DNA from: Pyrocephalus nanus
Taxonomy: Eukaryota; Chordata; Aves; Passeriformes; Tyrannidae
DNA: 64,000 nucleotides
NCBI GenBank assembly: GCA_038380795.1
Contig: CM076261.1
Coordinates: 7,384,556-7,448,555, forward strand
Direction: 5' to 3'
Shown: one piece after another, positions 37,501-51,530 of the stretch
Position numbering within the stretch: the stretch's first letter is position 1
Layout: every line of letters starts with the position of its first letter
The notes under the pieces: model-generated
Told to the model about the DNA's origin: nothing
What the model saw: only the letters and a program-made list of their open reading frames with translations
Database searches by the model: none
Position numbers and translations under genes: made by a program

Positions 37501-40500
37501 TGCTTAAAAAACCCCAACATATAAAAAGCCCCCACAAAACCCAAACCAAACAAACAAACAAAAAAACCCCAACAAACCATATCACAAAAAATCCCCCTAA
37601 CAAAACCCCACCAAACTTCTTAAAAAAATCAATGCTCCTAACACACAGAGACAAGTCAGCTGAAACTGATAATAAATTAACAACGATTTTAATTAAATTG
37701 GAAACCTTTGAGCATTTTGACCAGAAAAAGAATTTATAGCCTCTGTATTACCATATTTGTGTCTCAGATGATTTGAGAAAAATTCGAGTAGTCAAGGTTA
37801 AACATGTAGTAAGTATATTTATTGCTCTCAGTAACACAAAAAAGTATATTCTCTAGCGTCTTAAGTAGAAGTATCATTAAAGATTTCAATCAACATCTCT
37901 TTCCTGCCCTCAGGATGAAATCTTTCCCCCTCCCTTTCCCTGCATCTGTAAGGAAAAGTGTGGGTCAAAACTGAAGAACCTTTTAGTGTTAGTGGTCAGC
38001 TGTGCTATTTAAAGCTTTTCTAAGTGGAGCCCTGTAGAGCTGGTCATTTATCACTTTAGAGTGAACTGAGTTAGCACTGTGAGGTCAGTGTAATGTTCCT
38101 TCAAGAATTTTCTTCTTTTCTCAGCCTTGGGATAAAAGAATAGAAGTTGACTTGTTACCAGCCCTTGTCAGAGAAACTGCAGTTGACAAACTTGAAACTG
38201 GTTATGATCCTAACGTACAAAACTGAACCATCCTCTGCTTCATGAACAGTTGAGATTTTGATTGACCCACTTTTCCTTTGTCTAACAAATTCCAGGTTTA
38301 CTTTGTTCAGACATAACTATCTGAAAATTCAGTTTCCAGGAGAAACTAGGTGAATTTGTTCTGGAGGCAAATTATTTTGATTGAAATATGTTTTTGTATA
38401 TTTTCCTCAAGGTATTTATTCAATGCTCTAGACTTTTCCCCTGTGAATAAAAGGATGAATACACAAAAAATATATAGTAAAATACTTTTTTCCTTGGTTT
38501 TACTGAATGAATGTCTTCAAATATGATAAATTAAAGGATTACAGCCCACAGAGTCAGGCTGAGGTGAGGTGGAGGAGACGGAATCAGGTCTTGCATGTAA
38601 TCTGTAAAGTCACAAGAAGAAAACTTTAACAAGGAATGGAAATGGAGGACAAAGTACCGATATTAACAGCCTTGTACAGTAAACTTTGTCATATGAATTC
38701 TCAGTTCTGTGAGAAGAGGGGAATTCTTACCAGAACACATAAGTTACCTGAGGAACCTGGTATGAGGAGGGTAGGTGATCTATAAGGTCTATTTGATTAT
38801 TTTTTTAAAAACACGAATAAACTGAATTTCACCTGAAAAGGTAATGGCTACCTTAGTTTGAGTTTTTATGGTGCAAAGCTCTGCTTTTTAAGCAACTGCA
38901 GCATCCTATGCCGAGTCCAGTTTCAGTGTTGACTCCGAATACTGAGCACGCTCTGGGCTGAATCAGTCATTTTGGCAGGGGTGCCCAGCATAAACCTGGG
39001 AACTGCTGATGTACACCCTGGAAAGGGGTCATTGAGCTGTTTAGTGATAGTACATTCTCCGCAGTGAGCTTTGAGATGATTGCCACCATATTTTCACCTG
39101 CTTCCCTCAGCCCACACTAATTATTTTGGATAGGTATTCAATCCAACCCGTTGTAGCTCTGAGAAGGCGGCATGGGATTTAGTCTGTTCCCAGTCTTCAT
39201 TGCTTCTGTGCTGTGTAAACTGGTTCATTGTCCTTGGGTTACACCATGTCACATTTACTTTTTACTGCTGTCTCATTTTTTCCACTAAGATTTTAATTGA
39301 AACTTACATGCTCGCAAGATTATTTTAATCTATTTAATATTTTAGTAGACTTTTAATTTTGGCAATGTGAAGTTGGGCTTTAAAGTTGATTAATTTTATT
39401 CTCTTGACTGAGTTCAGGTTCTGTTCAGGAGCAGGCTACCAACCACTGGATAGCATCTACAGAGAGCAGAATACTTCCTGTGGTGGTTCTGTATGGATAT
39501 TATTGGGCTGGAAGTTCTGAACTAGACTCAGGTATTTTCTACATTTCTAAAAAACTCCAATTCACAACGTAATATTCCTTAATGTTGACTGTGTGTTTTT
39601 TTCCCTAGCTGTTGTTTTTTTAATTCACTCTAAACCACCTTTGAGAGCTAAATAGCTTAGCTTCAACTACAAATGGTTTGTGACCCAGCTAGGGAGCAGA
39701 GGAAAGAAAGAATATTCTTGTCTAAATAGGTTGTCTAAATAAGCATTTCTTATGTTTTGAAGACTGCAATGTGGGTTTGATGGTGTCCAAAAACTTAGTG
39801 GGTGATGTGCTTCAAGTTTGAATTTATTCAGAATACATTTAGGTTTTTTTTAGGATCTAGAACTGTGAAATTATTCTTAATTTACTATTTCAAGCCATCA
39901 AGGGGCTTTTATAGGTCTCGGTAGTGTTATTAACTAACATCAACTTATTTAAGCTGTGCAGATGAAGTTAAGAGTCAGCCAAGAGGAATGATGACAGAAA
40001 TTTTGGAAGTGTGGTGTATTTGTCTGTAGATAGTCAACATTATGAAGGCAAAATTTTCTGTGAGAAGCAGATGCTCAGGGCTTTTTTGGATATGCTTTCA
40101 AGGCAAGCTTAATTAAATAATAATTCATCTGCTATTTGTGTAACACAGAGTATCCTATAGACACCTGTGCTGGCATTTTCTGTAAAGAGTTTGTTTACTG
40201 TTCATTGTTATACCTGTACTGTAAGTTTCAAGGGCTTCATGCCTAGTTTAAAATGATAATTAGGTAAATCAGTTTTGTATTTCACATACAGGCCGAGCCA
40301 GTGTTCAGAGACGAGTGCTGTCTGAATGCTGCTTGGTTAATCGAAGTGACTGAGTACAGTGTTAGCCTTCACTTTGAACCTCATATCTAATTTGCCCTTT
40401 TCAATTAACACCCCCTACACGCTCACAATAAATAACAGAATATGTGAGGTCTAGACTAAGCAATTTTGTTTAAAAAGAAAGAGACATTTCCCAAAGTATA

Positions 40501-40677
40501 GAGTTCCAATAGTTGAAGGCCTCCCCTCAGCTTTCAGCAGGATGCTGTTGAAGAGCAGATGCTGAAATAATAAAGCCCTCTTTCCTAGATGCTGGAGGGC
40601 TTCATCTATGTGTTCATGCGAGTTACCACATTTAGGGGTGGAATCCCTTCTACCTTTGTCTTTCCATCAGCTTCCAG
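34586..40677. other. Unique AT-rich sequence with one low-complexity patch
   Basis: Apart from the A/C-rich patch at 37490-37640, I see no identifiable repeat. Frames at 34715-34999 (minus, 94 codons) and 35040-35258 (plus, 72 codons) have no motif that I recognise. An A13 run lies near 36273-36285. Nothing supports a gene. Confidence 0.55.
37490..37640. repeat. A/C-rich low-complexity tract
   Basis: The plus strand is nearly free of G for about 150 bases, made of interspersed aaaccc, ccaaac and aacaaacaaac units. It is not a clean microsatellite with a fixed period. The 83-codon frame across it (37488-37739) is rich in Lys, Pro, Thr and Asn purely because of this composition and should not be read as a protein. 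Confidence 0.85.
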
Positions 40678-41190
40678 TGGCTACTTCCCCCTGTACTTTG
40701 CACCTCTGAGACCACACCTCAAGTGTTGTGTCCAGTTCTGGGCTCATCAATTCAGGAAAGACATTGAGTTTCTGGAGCGAGTCCAGAGAAGGGCAGCAGA
40801 ACTGGTGAGTGATCTGGAGCACATGCCCTATGGAACAAATGAGAGAGCTGGGGTTGTTTAGCCTGGAGAAAAGGAGGCTCAGTGTGGACCTTATTGCTTT
40901 CCCCAACTCCCTTAAATGAGGTTGTAGCCACGCTGGGCACAGTCTCTTCTCCCAGGCAGCTAGTGATAGCACAAGAAGACATAGCCTCAAGCTGCACCAG
41001 GGGAGGTTCAGACTGGACATTAGAAGGAATTTCTTCAAGAAGAGGTTGTCAGTCATTGGAATGGGCTGTCCAGAGAGGTGGTGGACTCATCATCCCTGGA
41101 GGTGTTTAAGGAAAGACTGGACATAGCACTTAGTGCCATGGTGTAGTTGACATGGCAGTGTTTGCTTAAAGGTTGGATTCAACAATCTTC
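40678..41190 (+). mobile_element. CR1 LINE, 5'-truncated copy
   Basis: A forward CR1 fragment starting in the C-terminal part of ORF2. A remnant reading frame (within 40589-40861) still shows the [16 protein letters not shown] motif followed by [14 protein letters not shown], which is diagnostic of the CR1 ORF2 C-terminal region. A stop codon at 40859-40861 ends it. Downstream are the gcctggagaaaaggaggctc, ttcagactggacattagaag and ggaggtgtttaaggaaagac blocks. The terminal copy of the tail repeat is decayed and the element fades at about caacaatctt. The minus-strand frame of 129 codons at 40667-41056 is the antisense shadow of this element. The left edge is approximate. Confidence 0.93.
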
Positions 41191-44100
41191 TATAATAACT
41201 GGTGAGTATTGTTGGGATATGTTACTTCGCTAACTTTTGTATGTTATGTGGCAATATGCTGCCTATTCAGTTCCGTGCCTTGCTTGTTACACACTGATTG
41301 CATGTTTTTTCTCATCTCTTGAATATGCAGTATAAAGTCTGGTCTAATACACAGCCAGCAAGCAGGGAGACAGGTGTGTTTTATGTAGCTTAACTTTTGA
41401 ATAAATGTTCAGAATTAATTACCTGAAGTATTTAAGGAAGACAAGGAATGTAAAAATGATGGACTGCTTGCCATCTTCCCCTTTGGCCTGTGCATGTAAA
41501 GTAGATGAAAAGTATTCTGCCAAGGCAAATCTCTTGTGGATGGGCGGAACAGCAATTCTGTGCTTGCATATTCAGCTTGTTTAAAAATGGAAGGTGAGCT
41601 GAAGAGGTTTCTGGAAAGTTACTGCATGATCAGTGGTGGACACTTAGGGAAAGGAGAGAGATTTTGTACTTAGCAGGAAAGTAGTGATGCTTCAGATCTC
41701 TGACTGTAAGGACATCTAACTCTTCATTCTGTCTGATTATCTGACATATTTCATAATATTTAATGTCCTTCAGTCCTCTAGAACACTTTCAGGGGAAGTG
41801 TTTCTGCTGTTAGTTTTTTCTAATCAGAAGCCAAAGTCTAAAGGGATAAACTCAAAACGTTTTCAAAGGTAACAGTGTCATCCAGAATAGTGAGATATGG
41901 GTATTAACGTATTTCAAAATATAAATAACTTTATACATTACGTAGGCTGCTAACTCTTCAGTGCTGAAGTCCAGCATATATACAGTTATACTGGAACAAA
42001 AATTCTTTTGCTGACAGTTAATTTCCCTTGCTGAGTGCATTCAGAGCTACCCCAGCAAAGCTTTCGTCTCTGATTTTCATGGAGAGCTTGTGGAAAGAAT
42101 AGTGCAGTGTGCTATGATGAGCGGCAGGTTCCCAAGGCCCCAGTTGCATCCATTTGTGTGTTTATTCTTTGACCTGTTAGAAATTCAGGAATAAGTAAAA
42201 AATTATGTTGATTATACTGGAATAAAGATGTGCTTTATCCCTGCAAATGAGTTGCAAAACCTAGCTTATATGTTTAGTCGGCTAAGGATTCTTTGTGTAC
42301 TTAAGTTCTTGCACATCTTTCACCTCTCCAAGACCCAAATTTAAATCCAGCACTCAAGGATATCATGCGGATTTGTACACTTGCTGGTGGATTGTGGGTC
42401 CATAAAGCAATGAAAAGATTACGCTTATCCATGTTTATTCCATCTGTAACAGATGTAATATTAATAATATATTTTTTTACTTAAGTCTCACTATAATCCA
42501 GTGCAAATTAACTGAAGTTAGAAATAGTCTTTATTTTGGTATTTCAGAGCACTTCATGCAAGAGAACACATCATCTGAGTGATTATTGCTTGTAGAAGAA
42601 ACTGAGATAGGTACATTCTTTTTTGCATGTAATGTGATTTTCAGTGAAACAAAATCATGGTGCATCGTGTTCTTTCCACGGAGACAGGCTTGCTGTCCCA
42701 TTGACTGAAATTTACCTTTGGTGGCTTTCTTTATTTTTTTTTATGCAGAATTTGGGTCTTTAAATGGATAGTATTAGGTAGTGGTAGATGTTGAGATGCT
42801 ATGGAAAATTCCCTCAACTGTGGAGATGTTTCTGTAGCTAAATTGTTAGCAATATTGTCTCTTGGAGCTTCCTATGCTATTCTCCACTTTATGGAATAGA
42901 AAACATGTTGGGAAGGGAAATGAGAGTGATATTGATGTTATTCCCAACTGAGGACCTGGTCCATGTTAACCCTGGCTAGCGTCTCACACATACTTTAGAT
43001 TTCTAAGATTTTCCAAGGTTTTTTTGATTGAAAAACCTGGGGTACTGTACTTGTACTCAGATGGATCAGCAGGGTCAGCTGAAATTGCAAATTTTTTTAA
43101 GAATTGAAGTACGTACTATCACTGAAGAACTACCTGTGAGTTTCTGTTTTGAAGTATGTGTGAAAGGAAATGTTGTCCACAAATACACAAAGTTTCTCCT
43201 CTGTTATTGCATCCATTGGTTTAGACGGATTTTAGACATTACTATGGTTAGCATAAACCATCTAATTAATTGCTGTCCTAAATTTCGAAATTGGTCTGTA
43301 GATGAACGTTTCACTTCATCAGCAGCTAAAATGAGGTGAAATGAAAGGCTGATACAATAGCAACACAGATTTGTAACTCTGCAACAGTAGAATGCTTCTC
43401 TAGATTTACCATTTTCAAGCATTTCCTCTGTAAGTAAAAATTTAGGTATTTTGAATTTGTCTCAAAAGAGTAATGGTACACTGCATATAAAGAGCAAACA
43501 GCATTCCCAATGTCTGTGTGCTGTGCTGACAATATCAGTGTGTTACTGTCTGCTTCTTGTAATAGGATTGTGTATATGTTTAGTGAATGCTTTAAAATAA
43601 TCCTTTTTTATTATTTTGCAATATGATAATATTTCTTTTAAAATGAACAGCATGTATGTTTAACGTGCATTTTTCAAGAGTCAACAATTTCCGTGAAAGC
43701 TATCATAGTGTAATAGCATTGTATGAAAAGCTGCTTTTCTTCATAAACCCTTATATTTAATCCCTCAAAGCGGCAAGCAACATGCTGGCCAGAGAATTAA
43801 CTTCAGATTGAAGATAAAGAAGACGCCAAAGTTAATGACAGCTACAGAAAGCTGAAAGATGTAATTCAAGTAGGAGAGCAACAGCTTGCCAAAAAAGGTT
43901 GTGATATTTGCTTTATGACAAATAACTACTGCAAAAGAAAGTGTATTCCTGTGTCTACAGAAAATCACATTTTCTGGTAAATAGATTCTTAAACTAATAT
44001 TCCTGTGAATATACAGGAAATAAGTTATGTTTGGCATGATACTGGCTAGCTATTTGACTTTGGAATATAAATGGTTATGTTGTGTAATATTAAATTAATT

Positions 44101-44641
44101 ATGCTGGTCAGACAGAGGTTTTGCATCATGTTATGAGATATTGAAACAGAAAGGAAATATGTTAAAAGGGGGAAAATTAGTACATTTTACTTGATGTTAA
44201 AACTTAGAATAACATACACCATATTATTAAAAGCTAAAAAAAAAATTCATTACTTTAACCATGTTCCAACATAAATATATAGTAAATATTCTGTAAGATA
44301 GAAGTATTTACCAATTATTTTCAGTCATATTCCGTTAGGTGCTTTAGTTATATATAAACTTCTGAGTTTCTAAAAATTGATGTGATGCCTCAAAATATAC
44401 TAGAATTTAGAGAAGCTAAGTCACACAGGGATTCACAACTTTCTTGAAAATACTAATTTCTTCCTACAATCATTTAATTTAGTCTGATTGGGGTAATATA
44501 AAATACTGTATGCATCTCCTAGCAGTCAAAACTTGAAGGAATTGGTCAGGTTTATAATGGACACTTAAAAATAAGTGTTCCTGTCATTTGGGTGTAACAG
44601 GTAAATCCTGGATCAGACATTATTTTTGGCCTCTACATAAT
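41191..44641. other. Unique AT-rich sequence, no confirmed gene
   Basis: No repeat or known protein family is recognisable. The largest frame (43028-43339, plus, 103 codons) overlaps minus-strand frames and has no motif that I know. The sequence is probably intronic or intergenic. Confidence 0.55.
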
Positions 44642-45140
44642 TCACAAAATTTCAAAATGTCTGGAGTTGGAAGGGGCCCCTGGATGTCATCTCACCCAAC
44701 ACCCCTACTCAAGCAAGGACACCTACAGCAGGTTGCCCAGGGCTATGTCCAGATAGCTTTTAAATATCTCCAAGGAGGTAGACTCCACATCCTCCCTGGG
44801 CAACCTGTGCCGGTGCTTGGACACCCTCACAGGAGAAGAGTGTTTCCTGATGTTCAGAGGGAACCTCCTGTCTTCCAGGCCTCTGGTCCTGGCAGTAGGC
44901 ATCACTGGAAAGTGCCTGGCTCCATCCTTCTTGCACCCTCCCTTTAGGTGTTTGTACATGTCAGTAAGATCCCCCTGAGCCTTTTCTTCTCCAGGCTGAA
45001 CAGTCCCAGCTCTCTCAGCTTTTCCTCATAGGGAAATACTCCAGTTGTTCATCATCTTTGTGACCCATCACTGGACTCTCTCTCCTGTACATCCATCTCT
45101 CTTGTACTGGGGATCTCAGAACTGAGCATAATCTGGTGTT
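44642..45140 (-). mobile_element. CR1 LINE, 5'-truncated copy in reverse orientation
   Basis: This is the only copy in the window on the minus strand. Read on the plus strand it opens with the reverse complement of the CR1 3' terminus (tcacaaaatttcaaaatgtc, then ctggagttggaagggg). It continues with the caggttgcccagggctatgt and atctccaaggaggtagactc blocks. It then enters ORF2 sequence, with ttcttctccaggctgaacag at about 44983-45002. It ends near ggggatctcagaactgagca at about 45109-45128. The minus-strand frame at 44723-44959 translates to the CR1 ORF2 C-terminus, including GARHFPVMPTARTRGLEDRRFPLNIRK-like residues in damaged form. Substitutions are frequent, so this is an old insertion. Confidence 0.94.
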
Positions 45141-48100
45141 AATAGCTGGAGATAAAAGGGGAAAAATGGTGCTTTCCAATCTGTTAGTGATGCAGTTAAC
45201 AAAAAACTATGGGGAAGAATCTGAGGTTTTGAGACCTTTCCTCTGACCCAGATCAATTCTTTACTTCTGTCACAGACTTGCAGCCTGAGAAGATTCAGGA
45301 GCTTGTTCTGTTTTTCATGTCTGTATCTTTGTATTTACCTTTCACTTGTGCTGTGACTCAGTGCTGCAGGAGGCTTCTTTGTTACAGAGGGTGTGCACTT
45401 TTGTCCTTACTTGAAGATGCAGTCTTAATAGCATGGTGCTGCCATGTACCCATTCCTCTGAGACTGGGTTTGATCATGTTCTCCACAGTTAGTGTGGGGG
45501 GAAATACTGCAAAGCCCCCTGCAGTCGTTGTTCCTTAAAACGCAGTACAAGCACATAGTAACAGTGTTCAGCTGACCTGGATACAGCACTGCCAGAATTC
45601 AAATAAAATAAGAACTTTACTTGGAAAACATCCTCAAAACCTCCTGAAACCATATGGTCATGTAAACACATAACAATATTCAAGCAGCGCAGCTGTCAAG
45701 ATATTTTCACGTGCAGAAAGACACTCATAATAATTCTTTGTGTCGCATTCTTTGCATACAGGAATTTGGTTCAACGTGCTACTTATTCCATTGAGAATAG
45801 AAACAGGGCTTTTATATCTTCATAGTTTGCATAGGATATCTGTGTAGTTTGCTGGAAAATATGTAATAAATTAATACTTCCTTTAAAAATAGTAATTAGA
45901 AGTAATCTGAAAATGACACATTTAACCAGCGTCATCGGAACGTCTAGGAGAATGAAGCCAATACAGCCTCGGGAGTTTAGTAGGGCAGTTTCTTAAAACA
46001 AATGGAAGTGATCAACTCCAAGCTTTCCCAGTCTCAGCCAGTATGCTAGAGCAGGAATAAGCACTGCATAAGAGAATGCTTTAATGACAGAATCCTCTTA
46101 TCTCAGAAACCAAGTAATAAAAGTAGTTATTATTTTCTGGATGTAGCTAGCTTAGGCTTGGCATTAAGTACCACAAATAGGAGTCTGCCTTTTCAAAGAA
46201 TGGCCAGCTGGTTCAGCACCACATAGGCCAGGAGGGAGAAGGCTGCAGCTTTGTTTTGTGCATGTCCTCCTATGTGGTTTGAAATTTATAAGGCAGTAAT
46301 GATGCTTTTTAGGAGTTAATATTTCTTCTAGAAACTTTTAACATGAGCTTACTTGATGTTTGTACTGAAAAACAGTAGCAAAGATGATACCTGGTAATGG
46401 AAGACTAGTATGGTCTTGTGTTTTTAGAAAGGATCTTTTTTTTTGAGGATCAGGTTTGCTGCATATTGTATGAGAGCACATAAAACTAGTCTTTGAATTC
46501 ATACTGTTTTGATACTGTGAAAAACCCTTGTTTGGGAAATACATCCAGGCATGGCATAAGCTACCTGTTTCTTTCTGATGGATTTCAGAGTGGTGTTGGA
46601 TTCTCTGTAGAGAGCCCTCTTAAACTGAGGTCTTTAAGGTCTACTGTTAAACCATTTTGGAAGGAATCACAGATTAAAGGTTTTTTAACAGAAACTTTTG
46701 GCTGTGGAAATTGGTGTCTCACTTAGTAGTCAGTCAGTTTGCCTTTGGAGAATGTGATGGAGTTCATGTTTTTTCTCTCATTACTTCAGCCTTCAGATCT
46801 CAATTAAGCAAAGTAGTCTAGCACAAGCATATTGTTCTGTAGGCAGACCTGTCAAAATAATGATGCTCTTTGGATCCTAAGTAAGTACATTTTTATATAC
46901 AGTGTTAGTGCTGAGGAAGGTTTTCCTCGAAGAACAGAGTGATCAAGAGGTAGTTCTTTAGCTGGAGGTGGTTCTCTTCTCAGAGAAGACACAGAAAATA
47001 ACACTGTAGAGCTATTTAAAGGTATTTTATCTGCTCTGCATAAAAAAATAGTCCTAACACATAGTTTATTGTTTTTCACAAAGAATAGTTGTTAATGCTT
47101 TATCTTTCCCTGGCTCTTCTTTTCTTTTCATTTAGTCAGTATATAAGATTTAACATTTTTATTTTGCATGGTGTGAATATTTAAAAACATAGGTTGATGG
47201 CCTAGGCTACAGAAGGACAGAGCTCTGTGCCTCTGATGTGCCACTTTGCACTGCTGCTTCTAAGAGATTCAATTTATCACTCTCCATGGTGTACCTTCAG
47301 GATGGGCCATGTGCATGGACAAGGAAGGTTTGCCTTTGAATTTAATTTACCAACATATCATCTTTGTCCTAAGTCATTAAATCATTCATCTGAATCTTAG
47401 AAAAGCCTGTACTAATGCTCTATTGGTCTTTCTGTCTTCTCTGTAAGGAGCTGACTCTTTTTTGTAAGTTCAGATGTACTCATGCAGAGTGTAATCCTCA
47501 GTGTCAGCTCTTCCTATTGATTGGTTCTAGGCTTCAGCCAGACTTTTCTAGAAGAAAACACAGGGAGTTTAATGAATCTGCACAATTAAAATATGCAGCT
47601 TTTTAAAAAATTTTATTTCTGAGCTTGATGATTCTCTGTTTAAAGTCATATATAGCAGTGGTGTCTTAAAATCTTAAGTGTCTGTAGCACTACCTATTTG
47701 AACTTTTTGAATCATCTGAAGCATTTGGTATATTTCTTCTCATGTCTCCCCTTCAAAATACAGTGCTGATATTCTGCTGACATCATTCGCTTCCAACTCT
47801 GGTGAGCTTTTCTTAGTCCTTTTCTTTTATCCTACCAGGAAAAAAATAACTTGCAAAGTAACTAGCACAGTCTAGGTTAAATAAAATCATCTTATTATCA
47901 GGATGCTTCATATACCTTGTTATGAATGACAGCATTGGCATCTTCACTTCTTCCACTTAAATACGATAGTTGTTGTTAACAGAGTTCATGTGATGGGCAA
48001 ACAGAGATTTTCAGAATTGCAGATAATAGTCCTCTGACTTCTTTTTACCTTTCTTTTCTCATTTGATGGGGTAACCCCTAATTCGTTCTTCTGAGATAAT

Positions 48101-51100
48101 AAAGTGGGGTTTTTTGCAATATATGCCTCCCTTTGAAATATATACTTCCTTATTTCTTACAAACATAATTATTGCTTCAGTAGTAAAGTCTAGTCATGAG
48201 ATTTTGTCATGGGTGGCCAGTTAACTGGTTTTCTTGTTTGATCATTAACTGCATGTTTTAGTTAGGCAAACATTTTGCTGACTTAAATGCCTCAAAATAC
48301 TTGGAGAAATCCAAAACCATTAACTGTTTTGGATGACCTTGAATTTACAAAAGCACATCCAGTGTACTGCATGTGCTTTTGTAAGAGTCTCTGGGTTTTT
48401 TTGTCATGGGAACGGGCAGCTGTATGTGCATCCACATATTTCTGTTTAAAACATTTGCTCATGCTTATGTAAACAAAATGTTCAGTGATGGGACATCCTT
48501 ATGGCAGTTGTGTGTTTTCATGAATGATTTTCAGTTATGGTATGAAGTGGCAGAATAACAATATGAACAGTCATAATACTATTTGGGAAACAGCCCATTT
48601 CTCATACTTCATGTAGCCTGTGGGGAAGTTCTTTTGTTGCTTTATGTGCTGAAGTTTTTGGTTTATGTGATGAAAATGGTGGAATTGCATATTTCAGTAA
48701 ATATATGAGTAGCTTCCTGATTCTCAATTAAGGACTCTTCAAATTAGCATTCACTTTTTACTGATTTAAGTTACTTTGACTTAGTTTCATTCCTCCAGAA
48801 GTCAGTAGTTAAAGTGACTTTTACATTCTTACTTAAAAAAACTCCCAAACACTGGTTTGTGCTAATAGATTCTAAAAGTTGCTTCTTAATGAAGGGGTTT
48901 AATAGTGCTGGGCAGTCATAGTAATTAATATGTTTGTGTAATATGTCTGATTTTAATTTGTGTGATATATAGAAAAGCTATTATCACTAAAAAGTTGTCA
49001 ATGCTATTTGTTAATTTATCTGATGTAAAATAATGTTAGCAGAATTATTGGCTTGGCACCTCTTACAGCTTAAGACTGTAAGAAATGTTTATTTTTAATT
49101 TATATTTATTTCTAAAAATCAGCTCCTGCTTAAATTCCCTTCTATGGACCCCATACAACATTGACAGAACTACTAATATTTGAAATTTTGGGCAGTGGAA
49201 GTAGCTGTGTACTGATTTAATTGCTTTATTGTTAGTGTTGACATTTAATGTGGTAATTTAAAAACCCCAAGAGAACTGTATGGGCTTATGAAGACTTCTT
49301 GAGGAGGCTTATTTAGCAATGTAGAAACTGTACATGTTTTATAATATGCCTTCCAGAATCTGCATTCTCTAATCTGCAAAGTTCAAGGTTTTTGGATGGA
49401 AATTATTTAGCTACATTTTTGCCTAAACACTTTTAATGTTCACTTTAGCCAGTGTGATAATATCATAGGCAAAGTAAGTATTGAATCTTGACCTCCCAGG
49501 GTAGAAATTCCCCTATGCATCTTTCTTCTCATACCTTGTTGGCAACAGATCTATTGTGTGAAGTTGAATTCTGAGTCTCTGAAGCAAGAAAGAGGTTATA
49601 TCTTATATGGTGTTAGATGATATTGATAACAGTCGTAATTTTGTCTTTTGTGTAGTTCATACATATGTATATATGGTATTTTAAAGGGCAACTTTGTTAA
49701 CCAGAAGAGTGAAGTATACTGTATAACTGATAGTTTTCTCGCAGAATACTGTATTTCCATATTTATCCTGTTTATGCTAATCATGCGGTTGCTGTGTATT
49801 CATTTTAGCAGATTTTCATTCTGTGCTCGTCGATGTGGCTGTTTTAACTCTGTAGTTTTTATGTCTGAAAATGATCCATAGAAATACAAACAAGGAATTG
49901 TATCAGCAGTATTTCATTACCAAAGCTGAGAGATGTCAGACATAATTACTGAGACTAACATCTGGAGTGGTTTATTGAAGGAAAACCTGCCAGGATTGTT
50001 AGCACATACAAAGGAGCATTATCCATATGTATGAAGCTTTCTAACTGGAGCAAGTTGGGCAAGTACTGCAAGTGAAAGGTATGAAACACAACAAAGATAA
50101 TTTATGAATGTGCCTGCTATGGTGATGTGTTTTAGTAAACTACCCAAAGAAGCTGCATCTTTGAGCTTTCTAGTGTAGTGAGTACTGCCCATCTGTAGAA
50201 AATTTTGGCCATACCCTTGGGGTGCAGGTTATTTGAGCTTGTACTGAAGACTGGAGTTAAATGAAATGCGGAACTCTTCAGCAGAGAAAAAGGTCCAAGG
50301 CAGAGTCTGGCCTCAGAATGAGTGGTTCAGTTTTGTGCCCTTTTTTCAGGCCATTGTTAAGTTCTGCTAATGGTTACTGTGCAAGACAGCTTTGGAATGC
50401 TGGGGGTCTTGCTACTGATTTTTCTCATGCCAGGAGCTGGACAATGTTTTGGGAAAAGTGTGACTTCTCTATATGCTTCAGCCTGTGTCTCTTAATAGTT
50501 TCTCCCTACCAGCAGAATGGAAGGAAATTACTTATGAATACTTGATAACTTTAATGGGCATAAATCCCCTCATCTTTATGAATGAAAGGTACACAGGAAA
50601 AACTGAGGTGGAAATTGGGAAATCATGTTCTCAATTGCTTGGAATTTTCCCACCAACTTTTTTGACATTTTCTCCATGAAGGTGCCAGATAGGATTTTGT
50701 GCAACTGCTGTGCAACACAAGGATTTAATAGTAGATTAATGTATTATAAATGCAAGCAAAATTATGTACATATTGCATCTCTGTTTGGAGGTTTATACCG
50801 TGTTTTTTTCTGGTTATAGTTTATGCTAGTGGCACCCAATAATGTTGATAAAATTATTGCTGTAAATCCTCTGTACTTATCCATGGTTACTTAGCAATAT
50901 TTCTTTCCATTAAGGTTAAAAGTTAAGACTATTGAAGTGATAAAATTGATGTTTAAATGATGTTCTCATCTTCTCTCAGTATTAATTGTAACTTTTTTTT
51001 TTTTTTAACTGGGTTTCTCATACATTTCATTATTCTCATGCATATTCGCTTTCTGGCCTTTTTTCCCATTGTTGTCTGTAAGATAACTTAGTGATTGGCA

Positions 51101-51530
51101 AAAAGACTTAAAATATTGGTGTCAAATGCGTCTTAACTGGGATATCAGACACATACCTATGTTTTTGATTTCTGGATCTTTTCAGTTATTACATAATTTG
51201 TGAATATATTTTACATGAATTATTTTAAAATAGGTTTGCAAAAAAAAAAAAAAAACCCTGATCACAAAGTCTTCAGCTATTTCTGTACCAGTTTAGGTAG
51301 GTATTGTGACATATACTATGAGATGTAGAAGAAATATTTTACTGTAAAATGTTTTCTCGTGTGAACTTGCAAAATAACCTGCTTTTGGAAAGTGATAAAC
51401 TATCTGAATTGATCTTTTTCATTGGACTGTATAATATATGAACAGGATTTGTTATGTGTAAAATGAAATACTTTTACTGAGTACAGTCCAAATATTTGAG
51501 CTTAAATCCAAGTGTTACCTTAAAAGTTAC
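45141..51530. other. Unique AT-rich sequence, no confirmed gene
   Basis: No interspersed repeat is recognisable. A strong hairpin at 48345-48384 is listed separately. A run of about 15 A lies at 51240-51255. Open frames are all under 100 codons and none carries a known motif. Confidence 0.55.
48345..48384. repeat. 14-bp perfect hairpin with 12-nt loop
   Basis: The arms ttacaaaagcacat (48345-48358) and atgtgcttttgtaa (48371-48384) are exact reverse complements around the 12-nt loop ccagtgtactgc. The stem stays paired if transcribed from either strand. It is shorter than a typical microRNA precursor stem, and I do not recognise the arms as a known mature microRNA. It is not a CR1 part. Confidence 0.92.

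Noticed and set aside
37488..37739. An 83-codon Lys/Pro/Thr/Asn-rich frame
   Set aside because: It is a translation of the A/C-rich low-complexity tract, so its composition is not evidence of a protein.
40667..41056. A 129-codon minus-strand frame with a plausible length
   Set aside because: It is the antisense of the CR1 copy at 40678-41190 and carries no sense-strand function.
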